A stretch of DNA of 35,185 bases from Hydrogenophaga borbori (GCF_003417535.1 NZ_QVLS01000019.1:1-35185); one strand, 5' to 3'. Counted from the stretch's first letter, positions 14,198-24,926 are shown. A program made the numbers and translations. Notes: generated by a model from the letters alone, not told the origin.

Positions 14198-15339
14198 GCG
14201 GGCCGGGCTTCTGGCGCGAGCTGGCGGTCCACTGGCTCGCCACCCTGCGCGCGCTCTCGCGCGACGCGGGCATCCTGCTGATCCTGGTGGGCGCGCCGGT
14301 GCTCTACGGCTTTTTCTATCCCTGGCCCTACGCGCACCAGGCCGTCACGCGCGTGCCGGTGGCGGTGGTCGACCTGGACCGCAGCGGCCTGTCGCGCCAG
14401 ATCACCCGCTTCGCGTCGGCCAGCCCGCGCATCGACGTGCGCTGGGTCGGCGGCAACGAGGAGGACGCGCGCCAGGCCCTGTGGCGCGGCGAGATCGAGG
14501 GCTACGCCGTGCTGCCGCGCGAGCTCAAGCGCAGCGTGGTGCGCGGCACGCCGGCCGTGGTCGGGGTGCACGCCAACGGCGCCTATGCGCTGCTCAACAA
14601 GGCCGTGCTCTACGGCTTCGCCGAGGCCGTGGGCACGGTGTCGGCCGGGGTGGAGATCCGCAAGCTCGAAGCGCGCGGCCAGCCCGCGCTGCAGGCCCAG
14701 GCCAGCCGCAGCCCGGTCAACCTTCAGATGGTGCCGCTGTTCAACCCCACCGAGGGCTACGGCGACTACGTCGTGCCCGCCGTGGCGCTGCTGATCCTGC
14801 AGCAGACCCTGCTGATGGGCTCGGCCATGCTGGCCGGCACGCTGGCCGAGGCGGGCCGCCTGCGCGCGGGCGCGGCGGCCTGGGCGGGCCGGGTGCTGGC
14901 GCTGTGCGGCGTGGGCTGGCTCAGCGGGCTGTTCTACTTCGGCTGGGTCTTCCTGATCGAGGACTTCCCGCGCGGCGCCAACCCCGGTGGCGCCCTGGTG
15001 CTGCTGCTGGCCTACATCCCCGCCGTGTGCCTGGCCGGCCTGGCGCTGGGCCGCTGGTTCGGTGACCGCGAGCGCGCGCTGCAGGTGCTGCTGTTCACGG
15101 CGTTGCCCATGGCCTTCCTCTCCGGCTTTTCGTGGCCGGTGGAGGCCATGCCCACGGCGCTGCAGTGGCTGCGCTGGCTCATTCCCAGCACGGCGGGCAT
15201 CCAGGCCTCGCTGCGGCTGAACCAGATGGGCGCCTCGCTGGGCGATGTGATGCCGCTGATCGGGTGGCTTCTGGCGCTGGCCGTGCCCGCCGCGCTGCTG
15301 GCGGCGGGCCGTGGCCGGGACCGCGCGCTCAGAACCTGA
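14194..15339 (+). CDS. ABC-2 type permease (second of a pair)
   Basis: A 381-residue homologue of the preceding permease with the same layout: N-terminal helix (DAGILLILVGAPVLYGFFYP), periplasmic domain starting RVPVAVVDLDRSGLSRQITR and ending LQMVPLFNPTEGYGDYVVPA, then several helices and the C-terminal SFSWPVEAMPTALQWLRWLI. The ATG overlaps the previous stop by four bases, so the two are translationally coupled and probably form a heterodimer. The gene's last 11 bases overlap the convergent TonB-receptor remnant. An ATPase would be needed for an ABC mechanism and is absent here. Confidence 0.85.
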   Translation: MSGPGFWRELAVHWLATLRALSRDAGILLILVGAPVLYGFFYPWPYAHQAVTRVPVAVVDLDRSGLSRQITRFASASPRIDVRWVGGNEEDARQALWRGEIEGYAVLPRELKRSVVRGTPAVVGVHANGAYALLNKAVLYGFAEAVGTVSAGVEIRKLEARGQPALQAQASRSPVNLQMVPLFNPTEGYGDYVVPAVALLILQQTLLMGSAMLAGTLAEAGRLRAGAAAWAGRVLALCGVGWLSGLFYFGWVFLIEDFPRGANPGGALVLLLAYIPAVCLAGLALGRWFGDRERALQVLLFTALPMAFLSGFSWPVEAMPTALQWLRWLIPSTAGIQASLRLNQMGASLGDVMPLIGWLLALAVPAALLAAGRGRDRALRT

Positions 15340-15928
15340 GGCGCGCGCCGACGTAGAACGAGCGCGGCTCGCCGGACTGCAGGATGGCGTCGTTGGTGCC
15401 GGCCCTGTCGCGCACGCTGAAGTACGACACGTGGTTCTTGTCGGCCAGATTGCGCGCCTCGGCGAAGACCTCCCAGTCCTTGCCGGTCCAGCCCGCGCGC
15501 AGGCCCCACAGCGTGTAGCCATCCACACGGTAGGTGTTGCTGAAGTCGGCCCAGCGCTTGCCGACGATGTCCAGCGTGGGGCCGAAGAAGAAGCCGCTGG
15601 CGTGGCGCGGGTCGTCCAGCCACTGCTGGCGCGTCAACGCGCCGGGCAACTGCTGGTCGTTGTCGATCCGGGTGTGGTAGACGCGCGTCTGCACCCGCTC
15701 GCCCAGTTGCCAGCCGCCGTTGGCGTACAAGGCGGTGCGCTGCTGCCGCTGGTGCTCGCGAAAGCCTTCGTAGCGACGCGTCTCGGCGGTGACCAGCCCA
15801 TCGAAGTCGCCGGAGGTGGTGCCCAGCGTCAGCAGCCCTTGGCGCTGGCCGTGGCTGCCCAGCTGGAGCAGCGGCTCGTTCGGCGCGCCGTCGCGCGCGG
15901 TCGGCGTGCGCGCGGCCGGCTGAAAATT
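15329..15928 (-). pseudogene. Decayed TonB-dependent receptor (two barrel pieces)
   Basis: An open stretch of about 199 codons with no in-frame ATG, bounded upstream by TGA at 15929-15931. The first part (EPLLQLGSHGQRQGLLTLGT, then RVYHTRIDNDQQLPGALTRQ and WLDDPRHAS) matches the early barrel of FecA-like receptors just after the plug. It passes directly into the C-terminal part (GFFFGPTLDIVGKRWADFSN, WEVFAEARNLADKNHVSYFS, ending ARLRF). In this family several hundred residues normally lie between those blocks, so there seems to be an internal deletion near 15590-15600 as well as loss of signal peptide and plug. It cannot make a working receptor. The cut end abuts the promoter of the rpiR-type gene. 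Confidence 0.75.
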
Positions 15929-15978
15929 TCATTGGAAGTTTTATTTCACATTTGATATTCTGTGAAAAAATACTTTCA
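15921..15978 (+). promoter_or_regulatory. Promoter and operators of the RpiR-type operon
   Basis: TTGGAA (15933-15938), 17 bases, TATTCT (15956-15961) forms a promoter. Three TGAAA/TTTCA inverted repeats overlap it: TGAAAATTTCA (15921-15931), TTTCACA-N10-TGTGAAA (15944-15967, across the -10 box) and TGAAA-N6-TTTCA (15963-15978). The first ATG is 46 bases further. The positions suit autorepression by the RpiR-family protein. Confidence 0.6.
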
Positions 15979-16023
15979 AACCGGCGAAGCGCTGAGCACG
16001 CGCCCGCCATTGGCAGGAAGACC

Positions 16024-16971
16024 ATGACCCAGAGACAAGCCGCCCGCGCCAGCGCGCCGCCCGCCGCCGACCCCGGCATACAGGCCCGCATCGCGGCGGC
16101 CCTGCCCCGGCTCACCGGCGCACAGCGGCAGTTGGCCGAATTCGTCAACCACGAGCTGTTCCGCGCGGCCACCATGCGCATCGAGGAGATCGCGCAGGCG
16201 GCCGGCGTGTCGGCGGCCTCGGCCAACCGCTTCGCGCGCGCGCTGGGCTTCGACGGCTACCCCCAGTTCCGCGCGGCCATGGTGCGGGAGTTCCAGGCCA
16301 CGATGGCGCCAGTCGAGCGCCTGCGCGACGCGCTGGCCTCGCCGGCCAGCTCGCACGATGTGGTGCTGTCGGCGCTGGAGACCGACATCGACAACCTGCG
16401 CGCCACCCAGCGCACCCTGACCGGCAAGGCCTGCAACGACGCGGTGGGCGCCCTGGTGGCGGCACGGCGTGTGTACGTGCTGGGCTTCGGCAGCAGCGCC
16501 CAGCTTGCCGCGCAGCTGGAGTACGGCCTGACCCCTTACCTGGGCGATGTGCAGTCCCTGGCCACGGCGGCGGGGCCGGCCAACGCCGCGCGCCGCCTGC
16601 ACGACCTGGGCGCCAAGGACGTGGTGGTGTCCATCGCCTTTCCGCGCTACCTGCGCGACACCGTGGCGCTGACGCGCATCGCGCGCGACAACGGCGCGCG
16701 CGTGCTGGCGCTGACCGACACGCCGTCCTCGCCCCTGGCCCGGCTGGCGCACACCACCTTGCTGATCAACGCCTACCGGCGCATGGCCGCCAATTCGGAC
16801 GCGGTCGTGCTGTCGGTCATCCAGGGCCTGTGCGGCGCGGTGGCGCACCGCGTCGCGCACTCCGCGGGCTCGGCCGCGTCCATGACGCAATCGACCTTGC
16901 CCTGGCTCTACCAGGAGACCGGCCAGCTCGAGCCCGAGCCGGCCGCGCCCAACACCAGGCGCGCGCCATGA
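16024..16971 (+). CDS. RpiR/MurR-family transcriptional regulator
   Basis: A 315-residue regulator. Residues about 18-95 form the RpiR HTH (RLTGAQRQLAEFVNHELFRA, IEEIAQAAGVSAASANRFAR, ALGFDGYPQFRAAM). Residues about 125-260 form a SIS sugar-isomerase-like domain (RRVYVLGFGSSAQLAAQLEY, DVVVSIAFPRYLRDTVALTR, GARVLALTDTPSSPLARLAH) that normally binds a phosphosugar or related ligand. AGGAAG precedes the ATG. It heads the operon, its stop overlaps the next start (ATGA), and palindromes sit on its promoter, so it probably controls the transporter and hydrolase genes downstream in response to their substrate or its product. Confidence 0.9.
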   Translation: MTQRQAARASAPPAADPGIQARIAAALPRLTGAQRQLAEFVNHELFRAATMRIEEIAQAAGVSAASANRFARALGFDGYPQFRAAMVREFQATMAPVERLRDALASPASSHDVVLSALETDIDNLRATQRTLTGKACNDAVGALVAARRVYVLGFGSSAQLAAQLEYGLTPYLGDVQSLATAAGPANAARRLHDLGAKDVVVSIAFPRYLRDTVALTRIARDNGARVLALTDTPSSPLARLAHTTLLINAYRRMAANSDAVVLSVIQGLCGAVAHRVAHSAGSAASMTQSTLPWLYQETGQLEPEPAAPNTRRAP

Positions 16972-17828
16972 GCGCCCCCGCTTCGCTGTCCGCGCGCTGG
17001 CGGCGCGCGGGTGACGCCCTGTCGTTGCTGCGCTGGTCGCGCGTGCTGCACCTCGGCCTGGTGTGGCTGGTCTACCTGTTCATGCTCGCGCCCCTGATCT
17101 TCGTGGTCTGGCTGAGCTTCTTCCAGGACGCGATCCTGCACTTCCCGCCCTCGGGCCACACGCTGGACTGGTACCTCAAGGCCTGGCAGGACAAGGCCTT
17201 CAGCCAGGGTTTCATCTTCAGCTTCCAGGTGGCGCTGGTGGCGGCGCTGATCGGCGTCGTCGTTGGCGTGATGGCGGCGGTGGGCATCGTGCGCCACCGC
17301 TTCGCGGGCAGCGAATGGGTCAACACCCTGCTGCTGTCGCCGCTGCTCATCCCCGGCATCATCGTCGGCGTCGCGGTCTACCTGTTCTACCTGCGCGCCG
17401 AGAGCGTGCTGGACCAGGACATCGTCGGCACCTACACCGGCCTGGTGCTGGCCCACGTGTGCCTGACCATTCCCTGGACGGTGCGCCTGGTGTCGGCCGG
17501 CCTGCTGGGCCTGGACCCGTCCATCGCCGAGGCGGCGCGCAACCTGGGTGCCAGCAGCGGCGTGGCTTTCCTGCGGATCACGCTGCCCATGCTGCGGCCC
17601 TCCATCGTGGCCGCCGCGCTGTTCAGCTTCATCGTCTCGTTCGAGAACCTGGAGCTCTCGCTTTCGCTGGTCGGTCCGGGGCGCACCACGCTGCCCATCG
17701 CGATCATGCAGTACCTCGAATTCAACCTCGACCCGACGATCGCCGCGGTCTCGTCGGTGCAGGTGCTCTTGCTCGGGGCGGTGATGCTGCTCACCGACCG
17801 GTACGTCAAACTCAGTCAAGTGGTGTAG
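16968..17828 (+). CDS. ABC importer permease, PotC-like
   Basis: A 286-residue inner-membrane protein with six helices and the EAA-loop signature EAARNLGASSGVAFLRITLP (about 186-205) that docks on the ATPase. The overall pattern (FMLAPLIFVVWLSFFQD at the first helix, FSFIVSFENLELSLSLVGPG near the end) fits the PotC-type permeases of spermidine/putrescine-class importers. It is translationally coupled to the RpiR gene. The second permease lies after the ATPase gene. Confidence 0.9.
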   Translation: MSAPASLSARWRRAGDALSLLRWSRVLHLGLVWLVYLFMLAPLIFVVWLSFFQDAILHFPPSGHTLDWYLKAWQDKAFSQGFIFSFQVALVAALIGVVVGVMAAVGIVRHRFAGSEWVNTLLLSPLLIPGIIVGVAVYLFYLRAESVLDQDIVGTYTGLVLAHVCLTIPWTVRLVSAGLLGLDPSIAEAARNLGASSGVAFLRITLPMLRPSIVAAALFSFIVSFENLELSLSLVGPGRTTLPIAIMQYLEFNLDPTIAAVSSVQVLLLGAVMLLTDRYVKLSQVV

Positions 17829-17830
17829 CC

Positions 17831-18888
<1,058 letters not shown>

Positions 18889-18892
<4 letters not shown>

Positions 18893-19779
18893 GCCCGCAC
18901 CTCACGCCCCCGCCGCGCCGCGCCCTGGCCCTGACCGGACCCGGCCTGGCCTTTCCCGCCTCCCTGGTGGTGCTGCTGGTGGTGCTCGCGCCCATGCTGC
19001 TGCTGCTGCTGGGCAGTTTGCGCGCCGACGCCACGCCCGGCACCGACGCCGCCAGCGGCTACACGCTGGCGAACTACGCGCTGTTCTTCACCGACGCCTA
19101 CTACCACCGGGTGCTGTTCGACACGCTCTGGGTCTCGGCCGTATGCACCCTGGCGGCGCTGCTGCTGGGCTTCCCGGTGGCTTACTTCCTGGCGCGCACG
19201 CAGAGCCCGCGCAAGAGCCTGTTCATCGTGCTGCTGGTGTTCCCCCTGATGGTGGGTGGGGTGGTGCGCGCGGCGGGCTGGATGGTGATTCTGGGCAACG
19301 CCGGCATCGTCAACGCGGTGTTGACCGGCCTGGGCCTGAGCGAGGCGCCGGTGAAGCTGCTCTACACGCCGCTGGCGGTGATCCTGGGCACCACGGGCGT
19401 GGTGTTGCCCTACCTGATCCTGGCGCTGCAGAGCGTGCTGGAGGGGATCGACTTCTCGGTCGAGGAGGCGGCGCAGAACCTGGGGGCGAACTTCTTCACC
19501 ACCTTCTGGCGCGTGCTGTTGCCCATCGCCGCGCCCGGCGTGGCCGCCGGCACGGTGCTCGTCTTCATCCTCTGCATGAACGCCTATGCCACGCCGGTGC
19601 TGCTGGGTGGCACGGGCCTCACGATGATGGCACCGGCCCTCTACGACCAGATCACCAAAGCCGCCAACTGGGGCTTCGGTTCGGCGCTGGCCTGGGTGCT
19701 GGTGACCGTCACGCTGGCCATGGCCGTGCTGTCCAACGGATTCATCCACCGCCGTTACCGGCGAACCATGGGCGGCTGA
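18889..19779 (+). CDS. ABC importer permease, PotB-like
   Basis: A 296-residue membrane protein with about six helices. The coupling loop is EEAAQNLGANFFTTFWRVLL (about 195-214). SLRADATPGTDAASGYTLAN after the first helix and FILCMNAYATPVLLGGTGLT late in the protein are typical of PotB/PotH permeases. It completes a heterodimeric channel with the PotC-like subunit. The ATG overlaps the ATPase stop by four bases. Confidence 0.9.
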
Positions 19780-19842
19780 GCCCGCCGGGACCCGCAGCGA
19801 GCCATTCCCTCCCCACCTCAACCACCAACAGGAGTGTGTTTC

Positions 19843-20901
19843 ATGAGACTGATCCGTCGTCGATTCATTCAAGGGGCTGGCGCCATCGCCCTGGCCCCGG
19901 CCCTGGGCCTGGCCGGCCGGCCGGCCCTGGCCGCCGGCGAGGCCTGTTCGGGCCGCGTGGTGGTGGGCACCTGGGGCGGTGACTACCAGCGCCTGTTGCA
20001 GGAGAACATCGACCCGCTGGCCAAGGCCGCGCAGCTGGAGGTGGTCTACGACGTGGGCGCCGCGCTGACGCGCCAGACCAAGATGCGCGCCGAGCGCAAC
20101 GCCCGGCGGGCCACGCTGGACGTCTCGCTGCTGCGCGACAACGACATGTACCAGATGTTCGCCGAAGGCACGACCCAGGCCATCGACAAGGCGCTGGTGC
20201 CCAATCTGAAGCATGTGCTGCCCGGCCTGTCGCGCAGCTACGCGGTGCCGCACATCTTCAGCGCGCTGGTGCTGGTGTACGACACCGAGAAGGTGAAAAC
20301 CGCGCCCACCGGCCTGGCGGCGCTGCTGGATGCCTCCCTCGCCGGCCGGGTGGGCGTGGTGGACGACCAGTACGACTACCTGACCCTGGCCGGCTCGCTG
20401 GCCTCGGGCAAGGGCGCGAGCGACCTGGCGGCCGGCCAGAACTTCCTGCGCGAGTTCAAGAACAACAAACCCAAGGTCTACCCCTCGGTCGACGCCCTGG
20501 CCAGCGCGCTCAAGAGTGGCGAGATCTGGGCCACGGTGACCTGGAAGGCGCGCGCGCTGCAGTGGAAGAAGGCCGGCCTGCCACTGGCCTTCGTGTTTCC
20601 GCGCGAAGGGGCCTTGCCCGCGACTTTCGAGGCCGCCGTGGCGGCCGGCAGCCGGGTGGGCGCCTGCGGCATGGGCTACCTCAATGCCATGCTGGACGCG
20701 CGCGCGCAGCGGGCTTTCGCGGAAACCATGGGCTACGCGCCCACGGTGGCCAACGCGGAGCTGCCGCCCTCGCTGGCCGAGTCCGTGGGCTTCAGCCGGG
20801 CCGAACTGGACCGACTGGCCCAGGTCGATTTCGAGCTGCTGATGAAGAACAAGGCCGCATTGCTGGCCTTCTGGACCAAGGACTTCCGCGTCGGTCTCTG
20901 A
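19843..20901 (+). CDS. Periplasmic solute-binding protein, PotD/PotF-like, Tat-exported
   Basis: A 352-residue binding protein. The N-terminus MRLIRRRFIQGAGAIALAP has a twin-arginine signal followed by a hydrophobic stretch, with cleavage likely near LAAGEA (about 32-34). VVVGTWGGDYQRLLQENIDP and DVSLLRDNDMYQMFAEG are typical of family-1 polyamine-type binding proteins (COG0687), which take polyamines but also other cationic or amino-acid-like solutes. AGGAG lies at 19830-19834, eight bases before the ATG. It is the fifth gene of the operon, after a 63-base gap. Confidence 0.9.
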   Translation: MRLIRRRFIQGAGAIALAPALGLAGRPALAAGEACSGRVVVGTWGGDYQRLLQENIDPLAKAAQLEVVYDVGAALTRQTKMRAERNARRATLDVSLLRDNDMYQMFAEGTTQAIDKALVPNLKHVLPGLSRSYAVPHIFSALVLVYDTEKVKTAPTGLAALLDASLAGRVGVVDDQYDYLTLAGSLASGKGASDLAAGQNFLREFKNNKPKVYPSVDALASALKSGEIWATVTWKARALQWKKAGLPLAFVFPREGALPATFEAAVAAGSRVGACGMGYLNAMLDARAQRAFAETMGYAPTVANAELPPSLAESVGFSRAELDRLAQVDFELLMKNKAALLAFWTKDFRVGL

Positions 20902-20955
20902 CGCGATCGCTGAACCGCGCGCGCGGCGCAGAGCCGCGCGCCATGGGAATTGACT

Positions 20956-21945
20956 GTGATTGTTATTGCGAACAACGAAGGCAAGTCGGGCATCCCCACG
21001 GCCGCGCGCCTGCTGGCGGCGGGCGCGCCCGGCCTGGATGCGCTGGAAGCCGGCATTGAGCTGGTGGAAGACGACGAGGAGGTCTGCACCGTCGGGCGAG
21101 GCGGTTGGCCCAACCTGCTGGGTGAGGTCGAACTCGACGCCTCGGCCATGCACGGCACCAGCCTGCGCACCGGCGCGGTGGGCGGGCTCAAGGGCTTTCG
21201 CCACCCCATCCGCGTGGCGCGGCAGGTGCTGGAGCGCCTGCCGCACGAGCTGCTCATCGGGGCGGGCGCGGAGCGCTTCGCGGCGGAGATCGGCGCCGAG
21301 CGCATCGAGCTGCTGACCGAGCGCTCGCGCGGCGCCTGGCAGCGCTGGTTCGAAGCCGAGGTGAGCGAAGAGGACCGGCGCCGCTGGCCCGAAGTGGCGC
21401 TGGAGCGCTACTGCCACGACGCCGTCGACCCCGAGATCGGCAAAGACACCACGGTGTTCCTCGCGCAGGACGCCGAGCGCCACCTGGTCAGCGGCACCAG
21501 CACCTCGGGCTGGGGCTGGAAGTACCCCGGCCGCCTGGGCGACAGCCCCATCATCGGCGCCGGCTCCTACGCCGACAGCCGCTATGGCGCCTGCGCCTGC
21601 ACCGGCGCGGGTGAGATGACCATCCGCGCGGGCACCTCGCGCGCCGTGGTGCTGTACATGAAGATGGGCATGTCGGTCGGGCGTGCGGTGGAGGAGGCCA
21701 TCAACGACATGCGGGCCCTGCAGGGCGGCTTGCTCAACCGCGTGACCATCCACGCCATCGACAACCGCGGCAACCACCGCGTGGTCGCCGTCAACGGCAT
21801 GGAGGGCAACCACTACTGGCTGTGGACGCCCGGCATGGACGCGCCCCAGGCCTTTCCGGCCGAGATCGTGGAGATCACGCCCCAGGTGACCCGAAAGAAA
21901 GGCGCAATGAGCGTCTACACGCGACCCGACGGGATGCCCGGCTGA
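20956..21945 (+). CDS. Glycosylasparaginase/isoaspartyl-peptidase-like Ntn hydrolase
   Basis: A 329-residue protein of the N4-(beta-N-acetylglucosaminyl)-L-asparaginase family, which self-cleaves before a Thr nucleophile and hydrolyses the amide of substituted asparagines. Matching blocks are VGRGGWPNLLGEVELDASAM, IRVARQVLERLPHELLIGAG, and IGKDTTVFLA with the Asp-Thr cleavage pair at about 164-165. SGTSTSGWGWKYPGRLGDSP (substrate Arg and Asp) and GACACTGAGEMTIRAGTSR follow. GTG at 20956 is chosen because GGGA lies 7 bases before it; TTG at 20950 is the only alternative before in-frame stops. It ends the RpiR-transporter operon, so its substrate is probably what the importer brings in, for example a glycosylated or isoaspartyl amide. 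It has no signal peptide. Confidence 0.87.
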   Translation: MIVIANNEGKSGIPTAARLLAAGAPGLDALEAGIELVEDDEEVCTVGRGGWPNLLGEVELDASAMHGTSLRTGAVGGLKGFRHPIRVARQVLERLPHELLIGAGAERFAAEIGAERIELLTERSRGAWQRWFEAEVSEEDRRRWPEVALERYCHDAVDPEIGKDTTVFLAQDAERHLVSGTSTSGWGWKYPGRLGDSPIIGAGSYADSRYGACACTGAGEMTIRAGTSRAVVLYMKMGMSVGRAVEEAINDMRALQGGLLNRVTIHAIDNRGNHRVVAVNGMEGNHYWLWTPGMDAPQAFPAEIVEITPQVTRKKGAMSVYTRPDGMPG

Positions 21946-21970
21946 ATGAACGCCGCTGGGCGCTGCGGTC

Positions 21971-22492
21971 TCAGAGCGGCGCAACCATGTAGGCCGCGTC
22001 CTCGCCGTAGCTGAGCAGGTGGCGCTGCTGCTGCGGGTCCGTGACGGCCCGCCGCGTGAAGCCGTGGCGCGCCCAGTAGGCTTGCGAACCCTGCACCGAG
22101 ACCAGCGCGGCCTGGCGCACGCCGCGCGCGCGGGCGCGCTGGAAGAGGGCGCCGAGCAGCGCGCCCGCCGCGCCGCGCCCGCTCCACTCGGGCGCCACCG
22201 ACACGTCGTGCAGGTAGAGCACGGGCTGGTGCGCGCGCGGCGGCAGGAAGTCACCGTCGAAGGGCGTGACCTTGCCGGGGTCCGACCAGTAGGCCGCCGC
22301 GTAGGCGCGCAGCGCGCGCGTGCGCTCGCAGGCGATGCCCAGCGACTGCTGGTGGTCGCTGGCCAGCCGCCGCGCGTAGACCTCGGCGCTTTCGAGGAAG
22401 TCCTCACCAAAGCATTGGGCCTGCAGGTCCAGCAGGTCGTTCAGGTCGTCGGGGAGCAGGGAGCGGATGGTCCAGGAAGGCGCGGCGGGCAT
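21971..22492 (-). CDS. GNAT-family N-acetyltransferase
   Basis: A 173-residue acetyltransferase: TIRSLLPDDLNDLLDLQAQC at the N-terminus, VLYLHDVSVAPEWSGRGAAG as beta-4 with the acetyl-CoA loop (SGRGAAG), and AYWARHGFTRRAV near the end. The ATG at 22492 begins the domain; the in-frame extension upstream crosses a terminator and is not protein-like. It converges on the Ntn hydrolase gene with 25 bases between the stops. The substrate is unknown. It lies downstream of the Liv/amidohydrolase operon but is separated from it by a terminator. Confidence 0.85.
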   Translation of the reverse strand: MPAAPSWTIRSLLPDDLNDLLDLQAQCFGEDFLESAEVYARRLASDHQQSLGIACERTRALRAYAAAYWSDPGKVTPFDGDFLPPRAHQPVLYLHDVSVAPEWSGRGAAGALLGALFQRARARGVRQAALVSVQGSQAYWARHGFTRRAVTDPQQQRHLLSYGEDAAYMVAPL

Positions 22493-22535
22493 GAAGGCAA
22501 AGCGTGGCGCGAAGGCCGGTGGGCGCAGGGGCCCC

Positions 22536-22561
22536 GGAAAAACGAAAGGGCCCGAAGGCCC
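22536..22561 (-). terminator. Rho-independent terminator of the Liv/amidohydrolase operon
   Basis: Read on the minus strand, GGGCC-TTCG-GGCCC (22561-22548) is a stem with a stable tetraloop, followed by TTTTCGTTTTT-like bases down to about 22536. It lies about 55 bases after the amidohydrolase stop and just before the GNAT gene, so it should end the operon coming from the right. Confidence 0.65.
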
Positions 22562-22615
22562 GACGCGCATTTTATCGGGCGCGGGTTGGCCCCCCGGTGG
22601 GGGCGGGCGGGCACT

Positions 22616-24200
22616 TCAAGCGGTCCACACCGTGCGCCCTCCCAGCACATGGCGCAGGACCCGCGTGCGCCGCACGGCGGCGGCCTCGGCCTGGAACGGG
22701 TCCGTGTCCACCAGGATGAGGTCCGCGTCGGCGCCCACGTTCAGGTGACCGATGCGGTCCCACAGCCCCATCGCCCGCGCGGCGTTTTCCGTGTGGCTGC
22801 GCAGGGCCTCGGCCGCGTCCAGGCGTTCGCGGGCGCCCAGCACCGCGCCCGAGGGTGTGCGCCGCTCGCGCGCGTCCGCCATGGAGGCGAAGGGGGAGAA
22901 GTCGCCGGCGGGGGCGTCCGAACTGCCCACCAGCCGCACGCCGCGCTCGACCAGGCTGCGGGCGGGGTAGAGGCGCTGGGCGCGCTCGGGGCCGAGCGCG
23001 GCCGCGAAGCCGTCGCCCATGCGCCCGATGAAGCTGGGCTGGGTCGCCACCGCGGCGCCGGTGGCCGCGAGCCGGTCCAGCGCGCCGTCGGACAGCAGGC
23101 CGAGGTGCTCGACGCGGTGCGGGCGACCGTCGGCCAGCGGCGCCGCGGTGCGCAGCGCGTCCAGCGCCTCGTCCACGCCGTGGTCGCCGATGGCGTGGAT
23201 CGCCACCTGCCAGCCCGCCGCCGCCGCCACCGACACGCCGTGGCGCAGCGCCGCCGGGCTGCCCATGAGCAGGCCCTTGCGCTGCGCGCAGGCGCAGTAG
23301 GGCTGGTGCAGCGCCGCGGTCTGGCTGCCCAGGGTGCCGTCGCTGAAGCACTTGAGCGTGGCGGCGCGCCAGCGCGGGTCGAGCGAGGGCCGCAGGCCGC
23401 GCAGCGCGGCCTCGGTGGCGCCGATGGCGAACATGAAGCCCATGCGCAGCGGAAAGCCGCCCTGGTCGCGCACACGGCACCACAGGTCCCACTCGGCCTC
23501 GAAGCCCGCGGTGAAGCCGACGGCCGCCTCCACCACGGTGCCCACGCCGAGCGACAGCGCGTGCCGCGCCACGGCGTGCAGGGCGCTGGCCAGTTCGTCG
23601 GCGGCGGGGCGCGGCAGCAGCGGGTACAGCGGCACGGCGGCGGCCTCGCGCATGATGCCGTTGGGCACGCCGTCCTCGCGCTCGAGCAGGCCACCGGGCG
23701 GGTCGGGGCTGTCCTCGCGGTAGCCGGCGCGGCGCAGGGCCTCGGTGTTGGCCACGGCCGCGTGCCCGCACACCCGCCGCAGCACCACCGGCCGGTCCGC
23801 CACGGCGCGGTCGATCTCGGCGCGCGTGGGCAGGCGCCGCTCGGCGAGCCGGGCCTCCGACAGCCCGTGGCCCACCAGCCAGTCGCCGTCCCCGCGCGCG
23901 CGCTCGCGCAGTGCGTCCAGCAGCTCGGGGATGGAGGCGGGGGCCTGCGGCCCCGACAGCTGCCAGACCAGCCGGTCCATCGCCATCCACCACAGGTGGG
24001 CGTGCGCGTCGATGAAGCTGGGCAGCACGGTGGCGCCGCCCGCGTCGATGACCTCGTCCGCCGGGGGCAGGGCCTCGCCGGCCTGGCCCAGCCAGCGCAC
24101 GCGGCCGCCTTCCATCAGCAGCGCCGTGGCGTGCGCGCCCGACGCGTCCGGGTAGATGCGGGCGTTGCGCAGCAGCACGCGTCCGGTGGGGTTGCGCGCC

Positions 24201-24208
<8 letters not shown>
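22616..24208 (-). CDS. YtcJ-like metal-dependent amidohydrolase
   Basis: A 530-residue enzyme of the amidohydrolase-3 family. The metal motif is DAHAH (67-71, in PSFIDAHAHLWW). KCFSDGTLGSQTAALHQPYC, VAIHAIGDHGVDEAL, HRVEHLGLLS and VGSSDAPAGDFSPF supply the other ligands and pocket. GADADLILVDTDPFQAE closes the outer beta-sandwich. Relatives hydrolyse C-N bonds in amides, ureas and formamides; many have unknown substrates. Its start overlaps the end of the LivF gene by eight bases, so it is the last gene of the importer operon and likely acts on the imported compound. No signal peptide is present. Confidence 0.9.

Positions 24209-24919
<711 letters not shown>

Positions 24920-24926
<7 letters not shown>

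Noticed and set aside
3226..15935. AAAATTTCATTGGAA occurs exactly in both the xre promoter (minus strand) and the rpiR-type promoter (plus strand).
   Set aside because: About one such 15-base match is expected by chance in a window of this size on both strands. The surrounding palindromes differ, so I do not claim a shared regulator.
15952..16023. An upstream start that would extend the RpiR-type regulator by 24 residues.
   Set aside because: It would place coding sequence over the promoter and operators, and AGGAAG sits directly before the ATG at 16024.
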